6,946 nucleotides of DNA from positions 1 through 6,946 of the forward strand of contig JALRCB010000050.1 in NCBI GenBank assembly GCA_023257525.1, in the 5' to 3' direction. The position numbers were made by a program, and so were the translations under genes. Every line of letters starts with the position of its first letter. The first letter of the stretch is position 1. Origin of the DNA: Candidatus Nanopelagicales bacterium (GTDB lineage: Bacteria > Actinomycetota > Actinomycetes > S36-B12 > UBA5976). Shown piece by piece: positions 1 through 5,237 of this stretch. Under the pieces are notes generated by a model that made no database searches, was not told the origin of the DNA, and saw only the letters and a list, made by a program, of their open reading frames with translations.

Positions 1-501
1 AATGAAAGGGATTCCGAGTGTCTTGCATGCAACTGTGTGCTTGGTCATTGCGGCAGGATCGTCTGCGCCAATCAAAACTAGATCTATGCCGCCAACTTTT
101 TCCGAAATCTTTGCTATTTCCAGTTCAATCGACTCGCTCATGGCACCTGGATAAAACGAAGCAATCTGATTTTGTTCTTGATCGGTTGTGCACATAAATC
201 TTGCTGTGTGTGCAGTTTTAGAAATGTGAACATGACTGCACTCAACGCCATGGGCTTCAAGCCAAGATTGGTAGTCCGCAAAGTCTGATCCGACAGCAGC
301 AACCAGGATTGGGTTGCCTCCTAGGACTCCCATGCCAAAGCCAATGTTTGCCGCAACACCACCGCGACGGATTTGTAAATCATCGACTAAAAATGACAGT
401 GACACATTGTGTAACTGGTCTGCCATTAATGAATCATTAAATAGGCCCGGAAAGGTCATCAAGTGGTCAGTTGCAACTGATCCAGTTATCGCTATGCGCA
501 C
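1..501 (-). CDS. adoK: Adenosine kinase (PfkB/ribokinase family), 3'-truncated by the window
   Basis: This is the N-terminal 167 residues of a PfkB-family sugar/nucleoside kinase; the C-terminal half, including the ATP-site and catalytic-base region, lies beyond the left edge. Such enzymes phosphorylate a sugar or nucleoside hydroxyl with ATP; the mycobacterial homologue makes AMP from adenosine for purine salvage. Visible signs are the N-terminal strand ending in GSVATDH (residues 7-13, Asp12 in the substrate site), the RRGGVAANIGFG segment (45-56, Gly47-Gly48 and Asn52), and the SFYPGAM and LIGADDP segments (115-121, 143-149). From memory these match M. tuberculosis AdoK almost block for block, which is why I prefer adenosine kinase to generic carbohydrate kinase. 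The GTG start at 501 gives the expected VRIAITG beginning. There is no Shine-Dalgarno; an extended -10 (TGTTAGGCT) ends 8 nt upstream, suggesting a leaderless mRNA. The erpA terminator lies immediately upstream. Family is certain; adenosine as substrate is likely. Confidence 0.85.
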   Translation of the reverse strand, partial: MRIAITGSVATDHLMTFPGLFNDSLMADQLHNVSLSFLVDDLQIRRGGVAANIGFGMGVLGGNPILVAAVGSDFADYQSWLEAHGVECSHVHISKTAHTARFMCTTDQEQNQIASFYPGAMSESIELEIAKISEKVGGIDLVLIGADDPAAMTKHTVACKTLGIPFI

Positions 502-518
502 AATCGGAGAGCCTAACA
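502..518 (-). promoter_or_regulatory. Candidate leaderless promoter of adoK
   Basis: Read on the minus strand, the extended -10 motif TGT-TAGGCT occupies 518-510 and is followed by 8 nt and then the GTG start codon. That spacing places the transcription start at or next to the start codon, and there is no ribosome-binding site in between. No convincing -35 hexamer is visible, because the region upstream is the erpA terminator stem. The call rests on motif and spacing only; TANNNT hexamers occur by chance. Confidence 0.4.
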
Positions 519-554
519 AAAAAATCCACCCCTACCGAGGTAGGGGTGGATTTT
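518..554 (-). terminator. Intrinsic terminator after erpA
   Basis: The arms 521-536 and 539-554 are perfectly complementary, giving 15-16 bp around a tiny loop (the innermost C-G pair may be open, making a four-base loop). The stem core is GC-rich (CCACCCCTACC against GGTAGGGGTGG). On the minus strand the stem runs into seven T residues (524-518), the form of a strong Rho-independent terminator. It begins 24 bp after the erpA stop codon. On the plus strand only four T follow the stem and no plus-strand gene reads into it, so it serves the minus strand. Confidence 0.92.
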
Positions 555-578
555 GGTCAAATCTATTTTGTTGAAGGC

Positions 579-932
579 CTAACTGAATGAATCTCCGCAG
601 GCGCAAGATGAGCCAGCATTCGGGTTATCAATTGTGAAGCCCTGCTTCTCAATGGTGTCAACAAAATCAATTGTGGCACCCATCAAATATGGGGTACTCA
701 TTTTGTCGGTTACAACCTTAACTTTTTCGGCACCAAACTCAGTAACTGTGTCACCCTCTAGAGCGCGATCATCGAAATAAAGTTGGTAGCGAAGTCCAGA
801 ACAACCACCAGGCTGAACCGCAATACGCAGGTTTAAATCATCGCGACCTTCTTGGTCAAGCAATGTTCGTACCTTTACGGCAGCAGTTTCTGTGATTACA
901 ACACTGCTTTCTTGTGCAGTTTCAGTTGTCAT
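579..932 (-). CDS. erpA: A-type iron-sulfur cluster carrier/insertion protein (ErpA/IscA/HesB family)
   Basis: A 117-residue cytoplasmic protein of the HesB/IscA family, which receives Fe-S clusters from the assembly machinery (SUF in most Actinobacteria) and passes them to client enzymes. The three ligand cysteines are present: Cys44 in PGGCSGLRY (41-49) and Cys110 and Cys112 in the C-terminal SSCACGDSF (108-116). Family hallmarks also include the N-terminal ITETAAVKVRTLL helix and DFVDTIEKQGF before the cysteine tail. Length is normal for the family, with about ten extra N-terminal residues before the conserved fold, as is usual in actinobacterial members. The ATG at 932 is supported by AAGGAG (942-937) four bases upstream. 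The gene lies 113 bp after the glycerate-kinase-like gene, so it may have its own promoter, and it ends in a strong terminator. The ErpA rather than IscA/SufA name follows actinobacterial usage; the sequence alone does not separate these subtypes firmly. Confidence 0.93.
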   Translation of the reverse strand: MTTETAQESSVVITETAAVKVRTLLDQEGRDDLNLRIAVQPGGCSGLRYQLYFDDRALEGDTVTEFGAEKVKVVTDKMSTPYLMGATIDFVDTIEKQGFTIDNPNAGSSCACGDSFS

Positions 933-1045
933 GATTCTCCTTAGTTGCCTCAGTTTCTAGCTGAGGACTGCTCAACGCTCGGTGTCACCGTTGCTATCTC
1001 TAGGCTACGTCACTCTTGCCAAAATAGCGATATTTGAATCTAAAA
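933..1045 (-). promoter_or_regulatory. erpA upstream region with small inverted repeats
   Basis: This is the 113-bp gap between the glycerate-kinase-like stop and the erpA start. Read on the minus strand it holds a possible -35-like TTGGCA (1022-1017), though no good -10 at proper spacing stands out. It also holds a CGGTGACACCG dyad (990-980) flanked by the arms CAACG/CGTTG (993-989 and 977-973), a 6-bp hairpin CCTCAG/CTGAGG with a seven-base loop (966-961 and 953-948), and the erpA Shine-Dalgarno AAGGAG (942-937). I see no U-tract terminator for the upstream gene, so read-through into erpA is possible. The hairpin directly upstream of the Shine-Dalgarno would lie in the 5' leader. Confidence 0.35.
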
Positions 1046-2155
1046 CTACCTGCGTCCCCAGGTCTGAGACATCCGGGCCGAAACTTCAGACAGGACTTCA
1101 GCGGGCATTGCCATAGAGCGTTCGCGGCCAGCGAATTCACTCATTGAGTAAGCCGAGTCGATTCCAGCCGTTGCGCATTCGCGTTTACCAAGTCGGACTT
1201 CCCCAGCCAGGGCTACGCACGGTTTGCCAAGCGCTGCGGCATGACTTGCCACGCCTGCAATGACTTTGCCGTGAAGACTTTGATCATCCAGACAGCCTTC
1301 GCCAGTGATTACTAAATCAGCTTTGTTGATCTCATCGTCCAAATTCACAATTTCAAGCACAGTTTCAATGCCAGCAACTCTGGTTCCACCCAATAGAAGT
1401 AGACCATAACCAAGTCCTCCTGCTGCGCCGGCGCCAAGTGCAACTGCTGGGTCTTTCCCGTCACTTCTGCGACCGCATAGTGCTGCAAAGTTTTCCAATG
1501 CGCCTTCAAGTTCCATAACGGCAAAATCATCGGCGCCTTTTTGTGGTCCAAAAACTGCCGTAGCACCACGTAGTCCTAATAAAGGATTATCAACATCGCT
1601 CGCCGCAATTAACTCAATGTCAGAAATCTTTTCAAGTGCTGCGCTTAAATCGACTTTCGACAGTGACTTTAATTTCGCGCCACCAGTAGCAAGTTCGCCA
1701 TCAGCTGTTGCGCCAAGAGCCGCGAGCATTCCAGCTCCAGCGTCGTTAGTTCCACTTCCGCCAAGCCCAACGGTGATTGTTTTGGCTCCTCTATCAATTG
1801 CGGTAGAAATCAGTTCGCCCACACCATAAGTTGAAGTAATTCTTGGATCCCGCTTATCTGCTGCGACTAAATGAAGGCCACAAGCTTGGGCAGATTCGAT
1901 CCAAGCTTCATTGCCACGTAATAAAAACTGTGCTGGCGTCTTTTCACCTAACGGACCAGTGACAATTGCAGTTATAAGTTCGCCACCTAAAACTGCGTGA
2001 AGTCCACCAACAAAACCTGGTCCACCATCTGATAACGGCGCGATAACAACTTCGTCTTCGGGATGCTCTTTGAGCCAGCCGTCCCGGATTGCAGTTGCCG
2101 CCTCGACTGAAGTTAATGTGCCCGTGAAACAGTCTGGGCTTACTAAAACGCGCAT
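1046..2155 (-). CDS. Glycerate kinase-like protein (GarK/GlxK family, actinobacterial variant)
   Basis: A 369-residue cytoplasmic protein of the glycerate 2-kinase family (PF02595), close to the usual length. Family motifs in order: VSPDCFTGTLT (5-15), LSDGGPGF (41-48), RDPRITSTYGVGEL (102-114), VGLGGSGTNDAGAGML (129-144), ASDVDNPLLG (185-194), VFGPQKGA (201-208), GAGAAGGLGYG (241-251) and ITGEGCLDDQSLHGK (283-297). Characterised E. coli enzymes phosphorylate D-glycerate to 2-phosphoglycerate with ATP. Two canonical features differ: the N-terminal PDSxKxSL lysine is Thr11, and the DGGEGT glutamate is Pro46. I recall the same changes in homologues next to erpA in other Actinobacteria, so they look like a clade trait rather than decay, and the substrate may not be glycerate. 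The ATG at 2155 has no Shine-Dalgarno, but an extended -10 ends 6 nt upstream, suggesting leaderless translation. It diverges from the DUF3043 gene by 23 bp. Family is sure; substrate is uncertain. Confidence 0.85.
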   Translation of the reverse strand: MRVLVSPDCFTGTLTSVEAATAIRDGWLKEHPEDEVVIAPLSDGGPGFVGGLHAVLGGELITAIVTGPLGEKTPAQFLLRGNEAWIESAQACGLHLVAADKRDPRITSTYGVGELISTAIDRGAKTITVGLGGSGTNDAGAGMLAALGATADGELATGGAKLKSLSKVDLSAALEKISDIELIAASDVDNPLLGLRGATAVFGPQKGADDFAVMELEGALENFAALCGRRSDGKDPAVALGAGAAGGLGYGLLLLGGTRVAGIETVLEIVNLDDEINKADLVITGEGCLDDQSLHGKVIAGVASHAAALGKPCVALAGEVRLGKRECATAGIDSAYSMSEFAGRERSMAMPAEVLSEVSARMSQTWGRR

Positions 2156-2178
2156 GGTCGTAAGTTAGCATTACGGGT
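2156..2178. promoter_or_regulatory. Overlapping divergent leaderless promoters
   Basis: Only 23 bp separate the two divergent ATG codons (2155 minus and 2179 plus). On the minus strand TAACTT (2167-2162), preceded by TGC to give an extended -10, ends 6 nt before the ATG. On the plus strand TAGCAT (2166-2171) ends 7 nt before the ATG. Both spacings place transcription starts at the start codons, and neither gene has a Shine-Dalgarno sequence. The two hexamers share positions 2166-2167, and the dyad CGTAA/TTACG (2159-2163 and 2171-2175) spans both. Simultaneous polymerase binding in both directions would be sterically impossible. The -35 elements would fall inside the opposite gene's coding sequence, and I see no strong one. 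Confidence 0.5.
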
Positions 2179-2763
2179 ATGAGCAACGAAGAGACCACGG
2201 GCGAAACTGGAGCTAGCGAATCAGGTAAAGGCCGACCTACGCCTAAGCGCAAAGAAGCTGAATCTGCCCGCAAGCAAGGCATAAGCGTTCCAAAGGATCC
2301 AAAGGCTGCTCGCAAGGCTGCCCGGGATAGAGATCGTGAGGCTCGCGCTAAGTCTCGAGCCGGCTTAATGGCTGGTGATCCTGCGTATTTCCCTCGCCGC
2401 GATGCTGGTCCCGTTAAAGCTCAGGTACGCGACTACATCGATCGTCGTCGCACTGTTGGTGAATTCTTTGTGCCATTCGCATTTGTAGTTTTACTTCTCG
2501 GACTAGTTAACAATCCAACGGTTCAAACCACTGTGGTTTATGTCTGGACCAGCGTTTTATTACTTGTAGTTCTTGACACGATCTTGGTTGGCATTCTTTT
2601 AGGCCGATCACTTCGAAAGGATTACCCAGAAAAATCCGATCGTAAGGGAGCAGTTTCTTACGGCGTGCTTAGAGCCCTGCAACTTCGTAGGTTCCGTATC
2701 CCACCACCACGCATCAAAGCCGGTGGCGCGCCAATTACACCTAAGATTAAAAAGGATAAGTAG
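2179..2763 (+). CDS. DUF3043 family membrane protein, function unknown
   Basis: A 194-residue protein with the layout of the actinobacterial DUF3043 family. It has an acidic, disordered-looking start (1-15), the family signature GKGRPTPKRKEAE (16-28), and a strongly basic stretch (about 38-61) rich in Arg, Lys and Ala. Next come GDPAYFPRRDAGPVKAQVRD (66-85) and two membrane segments at roughly 96-112 and 117-141 with a short NNPTVQ turn between them. It ends in a basic tail with the conserved RALQLRRFRIPPPRIKAG (165-182). The hairpin topology with basic segments on both sides suggests both termini face the cytoplasm. No catalytic motif is visible and I know of no established function. The ATG at 2179 lies directly at a predicted leaderless promoter. 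The next small gene follows after 21 nt, so the two are probably co-transcribed. Its divergence from a glycerate-kinase-like gene resembles Rv2205c/Rv2206, from memory. Confidence 0.88.
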   Translation: MSNEETTGETGASESGKGRPTPKRKEAESARKQGISVPKDPKAARKAARDRDREARAKSRAGLMAGDPAYFPRRDAGPVKAQVRDYIDRRRTVGEFFVPFAFVVLLLGLVNNPTVQTTVVYVWTSVLLLVVLDTILVGILLGRSLRKDYPEKSDRKGAVSYGVLRALQLRRFRIPPPRIKAGGAPITPKIKKDK

Positions 2764-2784
2764 TTAACAGAAAGCGAGTTTGTA

Positions 2785-3000
2785 ATGGCTTGGACTTGGA
2801 TATACCAAAACGAAGATGGCTCACCGTCTCCTTCCCTACCTGCTGAAGCTGTTGTCACTCCATTTCCAACCCAAGCAGATGCCGAGGCATACATCGGACA
2901 GTCTTGGGAAGAGTTACTTGCTGGCGGAGTTGAAGCTGTCACGCTTTATGAAGATGACCGTGAAGTTTATGGTCCGATGTCTCTCAAGCCAGCTGAGTAA
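2785..3000 (+). CDS. Small conserved-looking protein, function unknown
   Basis: A 71-residue soluble, acidic protein starting MAWTWIYQNEDG. Its features are FPTQADAEAYIGQSWEELL (27-45), GVEAVTLYEDDREVYGPMSL (48-67) and an SLKPAE end; it has no membrane segment, cysteine or signal peptide. The pattern (Trp-rich start, a FPTQxDAE helix, then VTLxEDDxxVYGPMSL) looks like a small single-domain protein I associate with actinobacterial genomes, but I cannot attach a named family or function. It lies 21 nt after the DUF3043 stop on the same strand, so it is probably the second gene of that transcript. The Shine-Dalgarno is weak (AGAAAGCGAG, ending 9 nt before the ATG), so coupling to the upstream gene is plausible. 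Amino-acid composition and the clean fit between neighbours favour a real gene over chance. The overlapping 79-residue reading frame at 2816-3055 is rejected in its favour. Confidence 0.75.
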   Translation: MAWTWIYQNEDGSPSPSLPAEAVVTPFPTQADAEAYIGQSWEELLAGGVEAVTLYEDDREVYGPMSLKPAE

Positions 3001-3056
3001 AGACTTTAGTTTCTTTCTCGTAAGGGCTTGCAATATCAAGTTAGCTCTGTGCTAAC

Positions 3057-3157
3057 CTCCTGATACCGCGTTACCAGCGAAGTCCGGTGAAATTCCGGCG
3101 CTGTCCCGCAACTGTGAAGTGATCGAAAGGTCATAAGTCAGGTCGCCTGGGAACTCG
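3057..3157 (+). ncRNA. Cobalamin riboswitch aptamer (compact form)
   Basis: The cobalamin riboswitch core is plain: CCGGTGAAATTCCGG (3084-3098, a four-bp stem with loop TGAAATT), GCTGTCCCGCAACTGTGAAG (3100-3119) and the B12-box-like AAGTCAGGTCGCCTGG (3135-3150). CCTGA at 3059-3063 can pair with TCAGG at 3138-3142 to close the junction. Between the ACTGTGA element and the B12 box there is only a 14-nt hairpin, TGATC-GAAA-GGTCA (3120-3133), closed by a GNRA tetraloop. Class I adenosylcobalamin riboswitches carry a large P7-P12 extension here, so this aptamer is of the short kind, which in described examples often prefers methyl- or aquocobalamin. That preference is inferred, not seen. It sits between the small gene and btuF, and the aptamer ends about 90 nt before the btuF start. 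The outer limits are approximate. Confidence 0.93.
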
Positions 3158-3194
3158 GTTTTCGTAAAAACTCTCGAGGAAGAGTTCGCCGAAT

Positions 3195-3246
3195 CACACC
3201 TTGTGTGTGCTGAGTCGGATATTTCTTCGACCACACAAGGAGATAT
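3195..3246 (+). promoter_or_regulatory. Riboswitch expression platform: Shine-Dalgarno sequestering switch
   Basis: The btuF ribosome-binding site AAGGAG (3237-3242) ends four bases before the ATG. CCTTGTGTG (3199-3207) is a perfect 9-bp complement of CACACAAGG (3232-3240), and GTCG/CGAC (3214-3217 and 3228-3231) extend the hairpin after a six-base bulge. This would bury the Shine-Dalgarno. Alternatively, GTGTG (3203-3207) can pair with the upstream CACAC (3195-3199) around a three-base loop, which would free the ribosome-binding site. No U-tract follows either hairpin, so control looks translational, with bound cobalamin expected to favour the closed form. The L13 partner of the aptamer kissing loop was not identified with confidence; AACTCT/AGAGTT (3169-3174 and 3181-3186) is a candidate stem. 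Confidence 0.75.
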
Positions 3247-4179
3247 ATGTTTAAGAAAATCCATGTGGTCGTAGCAGTTAGTGCACTGTTGCTAACTGCT
3301 TGTGGCCAATCAAATACGTCGTCAGTTGAAAGTGCTGCGCCAACAGTTGCAGCTAGCTTTCCGGTAACCATTGAAAACAACGGAACTTCTGTTGTAATTC
3401 CAGAGCAACCAGATGCGATCATCTCGCTATCCCCAACTGCAACTGAGATCTTGTTCGCAATCGATGCTGGCGATCAAGTTATCGCAGTTGATGATCAATC
3501 GAACTACCCTGCAGAAGCGCCAATCTCTGATCTCTCAGGATTTACGCCAAACTTGGAATCAATTGTGGCGTTATCCCCCGATCTAGTTGTTGTTAGCTTT
3601 GATGTCGACGGAATTGTTGCTGCGTTAACTGCAGCTGAAATTCCAGTGTTGGTGCAATATGCCGCGGCAACACTGGATGACACCTACTTGCAAATTGCCG
3701 AACTTGGAACCGCAACTGGTCAATCAGCCAAAGCTGAAGAGTTAACTTCTCAGATGAAGTCAGATATTGACGCGGCTATCGCGCAGGTTCCAGCCGAAGC
3801 AGCAGGTCTTACTTACTTCCATGAGTTGGATAACACTCTTTACACTGTTACCTCTGCAACCTTCATTGGCTCGGTCTATGCCTTAGCTGGATTAACAAAC
3901 ATTGCTGATACTGCAGCTGATGCAGCCAGCGGTTACCCGCAGCTATCCCCTGAGTTCATAGTGGACGCAGACCCTGCGATTGTGTTCCTAGCGGACACCA
4001 AGTGCTGTGGCCAAACTGCAGAAACTTTGGCGCAGCGCCCAGGTTTTGAAGGCTTGTCGGCAATTGCAAATAACAGCGTCGTCGAGCTTGATGACGATGT
4101 TGCTTCCCGTTGGGGTCCGCGCACGGTTGACTTTGTGAAAGCAATCGTTGATGGCGTCCTAACGGTTACAGCTAAATAG
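3247..4179 (+). CDS. btuF: Vitamin B12 ABC transporter substrate-binding lipoprotein
   Basis: A 310-residue extracytoplasmic lipoprotein with a short basic and hydrophobic signal (MFKKIHVVVAVSALLL), lipobox LTAC with the lipidation Cys at 19, then a Ser/Ala-rich linker to about 38. The body is a periplasmic-binding-protein fold of the BtuF/FhuD class (PF01497): ISLSPTATEILFAI (59-72) with Glu67 placed like the N-lobe glutamate that docks on permease arginines, and FTPNLESIVALSPDLVVV (99-116), typical of the family. The C-lobe has LSPEFIVDADPAIVFLAD (233-250), with Glu236 a candidate second docking glutamate. The only other cysteines are the adjacent pair Cys253-Cys254 in DTKCCGQT. It is the first gene after the cobalamin riboswitch, which is the main reason to prefer cobalamin over a siderophore as ligand. 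The permease follows 23 nt downstream. The ATG at 3247 has a strong AAGGAG that is part of the switch. Confidence 0.88.
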   Translation: MFKKIHVVVAVSALLLTACGQSNTSSVESAAPTVAASFPVTIENNGTSVVIPEQPDAIISLSPTATEILFAIDAGDQVIAVDDQSNYPAEAPISDLSGFTPNLESIVALSPDLVVVSFDVDGIVAALTAAEIPVLVQYAAATLDDTYLQIAELGTATGQSAKAEELTSQMKSDIDAAIAQVPAEAAGLTYFHELDNTLYTVTSATFIGSVYALAGLTNIADTAADAASGYPQLSPEFIVDADPAIVFLADTKCCGQTAETLAQRPGFEGLSAIANNSVVELDDDVASRWGPRTVDFVKAIVDGVLTVTAK

Positions 4180-4202
4180 GAAACGAGAGCAAGTAGATAA
4201 AC

Positions 4203-5237
4203 ATGAGAACAGCGACAGCACGAAAGATTACCCCGTTTGCTTGGGTAATTGGTGCTGTCGCTGTTCTGCTTACTTTGACTCTTGGAGTATCAATTGGCGC
4301 AGTTTCGCTGGCGCCATTAACTATCTGGTCTGAAATATCTAGCAATCTATTTGGAACTGTTTCAAATTCAACGGGTTCTGAGTCAACCATTATTTGGCAA
4401 CTTCGACTGCCACGGGTATTGCTGGCTTTTGTGGTTGGCGCAATGCTTGCCAGCGCTGGTTGTGCATATCAAGGAACATTTCGAAATCCGTTAGCTGATC
4501 CTTATCTATTGGGTGTCTCCGCCGGTGCCGGTCTCGGTGCAACTATTGCGATTTTCAATGGTTCAGGAAGTTCCCGAATCCTCTTGCCTTTGGCAGCATT
4601 TGCTGGCGCGCTCGGTGCAGTAATACTCACATATTCCCTCGGTAGATCTGCAATAGCCGGAAGATCCTCTACTGCACTGATCTTGGCCGGAGTTGCCGTT
4701 GCAAGTCTTCTAACTGCAATCCAAACTTTGTTACAGCAACAAAACACTGACAAGATTCGCGAAATCTATGCCTGGGTTTTGGGCAGACTCTCAACTTCAG
4801 GTTGGAATGATTTGGCAATCATTACGCCTTACATTCTTGTTTGCATAATCATTCTGCTTAGGTATAGACGAGTTCTAGATGTCTTTGCAGTCGGTGACGA
4901 AGAGGCGCTAACCATGGGGCTACCTGTTGCCAGAGCTCGTGGTGCAATTATTGTTGCGGCATCGCTTGGGACTGCAGCCGCTGTTGCAGTCACTGGACTA
5001 ATTGGATTCGTGGGAATCATCGTTCCGCACATTCTTCGCTTGATAGTTGGCAACTCATATCGAATCTTGTTACCACTATCCATCATCTATGGTGGGGTCT
5101 TTTTAGTTCTAGCAGACATTTTGGCCCGTACAATTTTAGCACCACAAGAAATATCAATCGGTGTTGTGACCGCTCTGCTTGGTGCACCATTCTTTCTATT
5201 TGTACTTGGTTCAAGTAAGAACGGATCTGTGACATGA
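4203..5237 (+). CDS. btuC: Vitamin B12 ABC transporter permease (FecCD family)
   Basis: A 344-residue integral membrane protein of the FecCD/BtuC family, normal in length; as a homodimer it would form the channel for cobalamin. It is strongly hydrophobic with about nine to ten membrane segments, starting near residues 14-34. Hallmarks are QLRLPRVLLAFVVGAMLASAG (66-86, with the docking arginines Arg68 and Arg71), YQGTFRNPLADPYLLGVSAGAG (89-110), the cytoplasmic coupling segment VGDEEALTMGLP (230-241) that contacts the ATPase, and TGLIGFVGIIVPHILRLIVG (264-283). The start at 4203 gives a normal N-terminus. Its Shine-Dalgarno is poor (GAGAG, 13 nt upstream), so translation may depend on ribosomes coming from btuF, which would extend riboswitch control to it. 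The stop codon overlaps the btuD start (ATGA). FecCD permeases also serve haem and siderophores; the B12 assignment comes from the riboswitch. Confidence 0.9.
   Translation: MRTATARKITPFAWVIGAVAVLLTLTLGVSIGAVSLAPLTIWSEISSNLFGTVSNSTGSESTIIWQLRLPRVLLAFVVGAMLASAGCAYQGTFRNPLADPYLLGVSAGAGLGATIAIFNGSGSSRILLPLAAFAGALGAVILTYSLGRSAIAGRSSTALILAGVAVASLLTAIQTLLQQQNTDKIREIYAWVLGRLSTSGWNDLAIITPYILVCIIILLRYRRVLDVFAVGDEEALTMGLPVARARGAIIVAASLGTAAAVAVTGLIGFVGIIVPHILRLIVGNSYRILLPLSIIYGGVFLVLADILARTILAPQEISIGVVTALLGAPFFLFVLGSSKNGSVT

Noticed and set aside
314..574. 86-residue plus-strand reading frame
   Set aside because: It runs antisense to the conserved adenosine kinase and through the erpA terminator, and its product has no recognisable features.
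1345..1569. 74-residue minus-strand frame inside the glycerate-kinase-like gene
   Set aside because: It is an alternative frame of a well-conserved coding sequence, with low-complexity content and no start signal.
1944..2315. 123-residue minus-strand frame crossing the divergent promoter region
   Set aside because: It overlaps both the glycerate-kinase-like and DUF3043 genes out of frame; both of those have clear family motifs.
2816..3055. 79-residue plus-strand frame overlapping the 71-residue gene
   Set aside because: It is shifted relative to the better candidate at 2785-3000 and runs into the riboswitch leader; its composition looks random.
3040..3056. GTTAGC-TCTGT-GCTAAC hairpin read as a terminator for the small gene
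   Set aside because: It has only six base pairs and no T-tract. It may be part of the B12 leader or simply overlap a promoter hexamer.
3028..3058. Promoter with TTGCAA and TGCTAACCT for the B12 leader
   Set aside because: The spacing is 19 bp, and a start near 3065 would cut off the CCTGA arm (3059-3063) that pairs with the B12 box. Kept only as a possibility, because the pairing or the promoter could be wrong.
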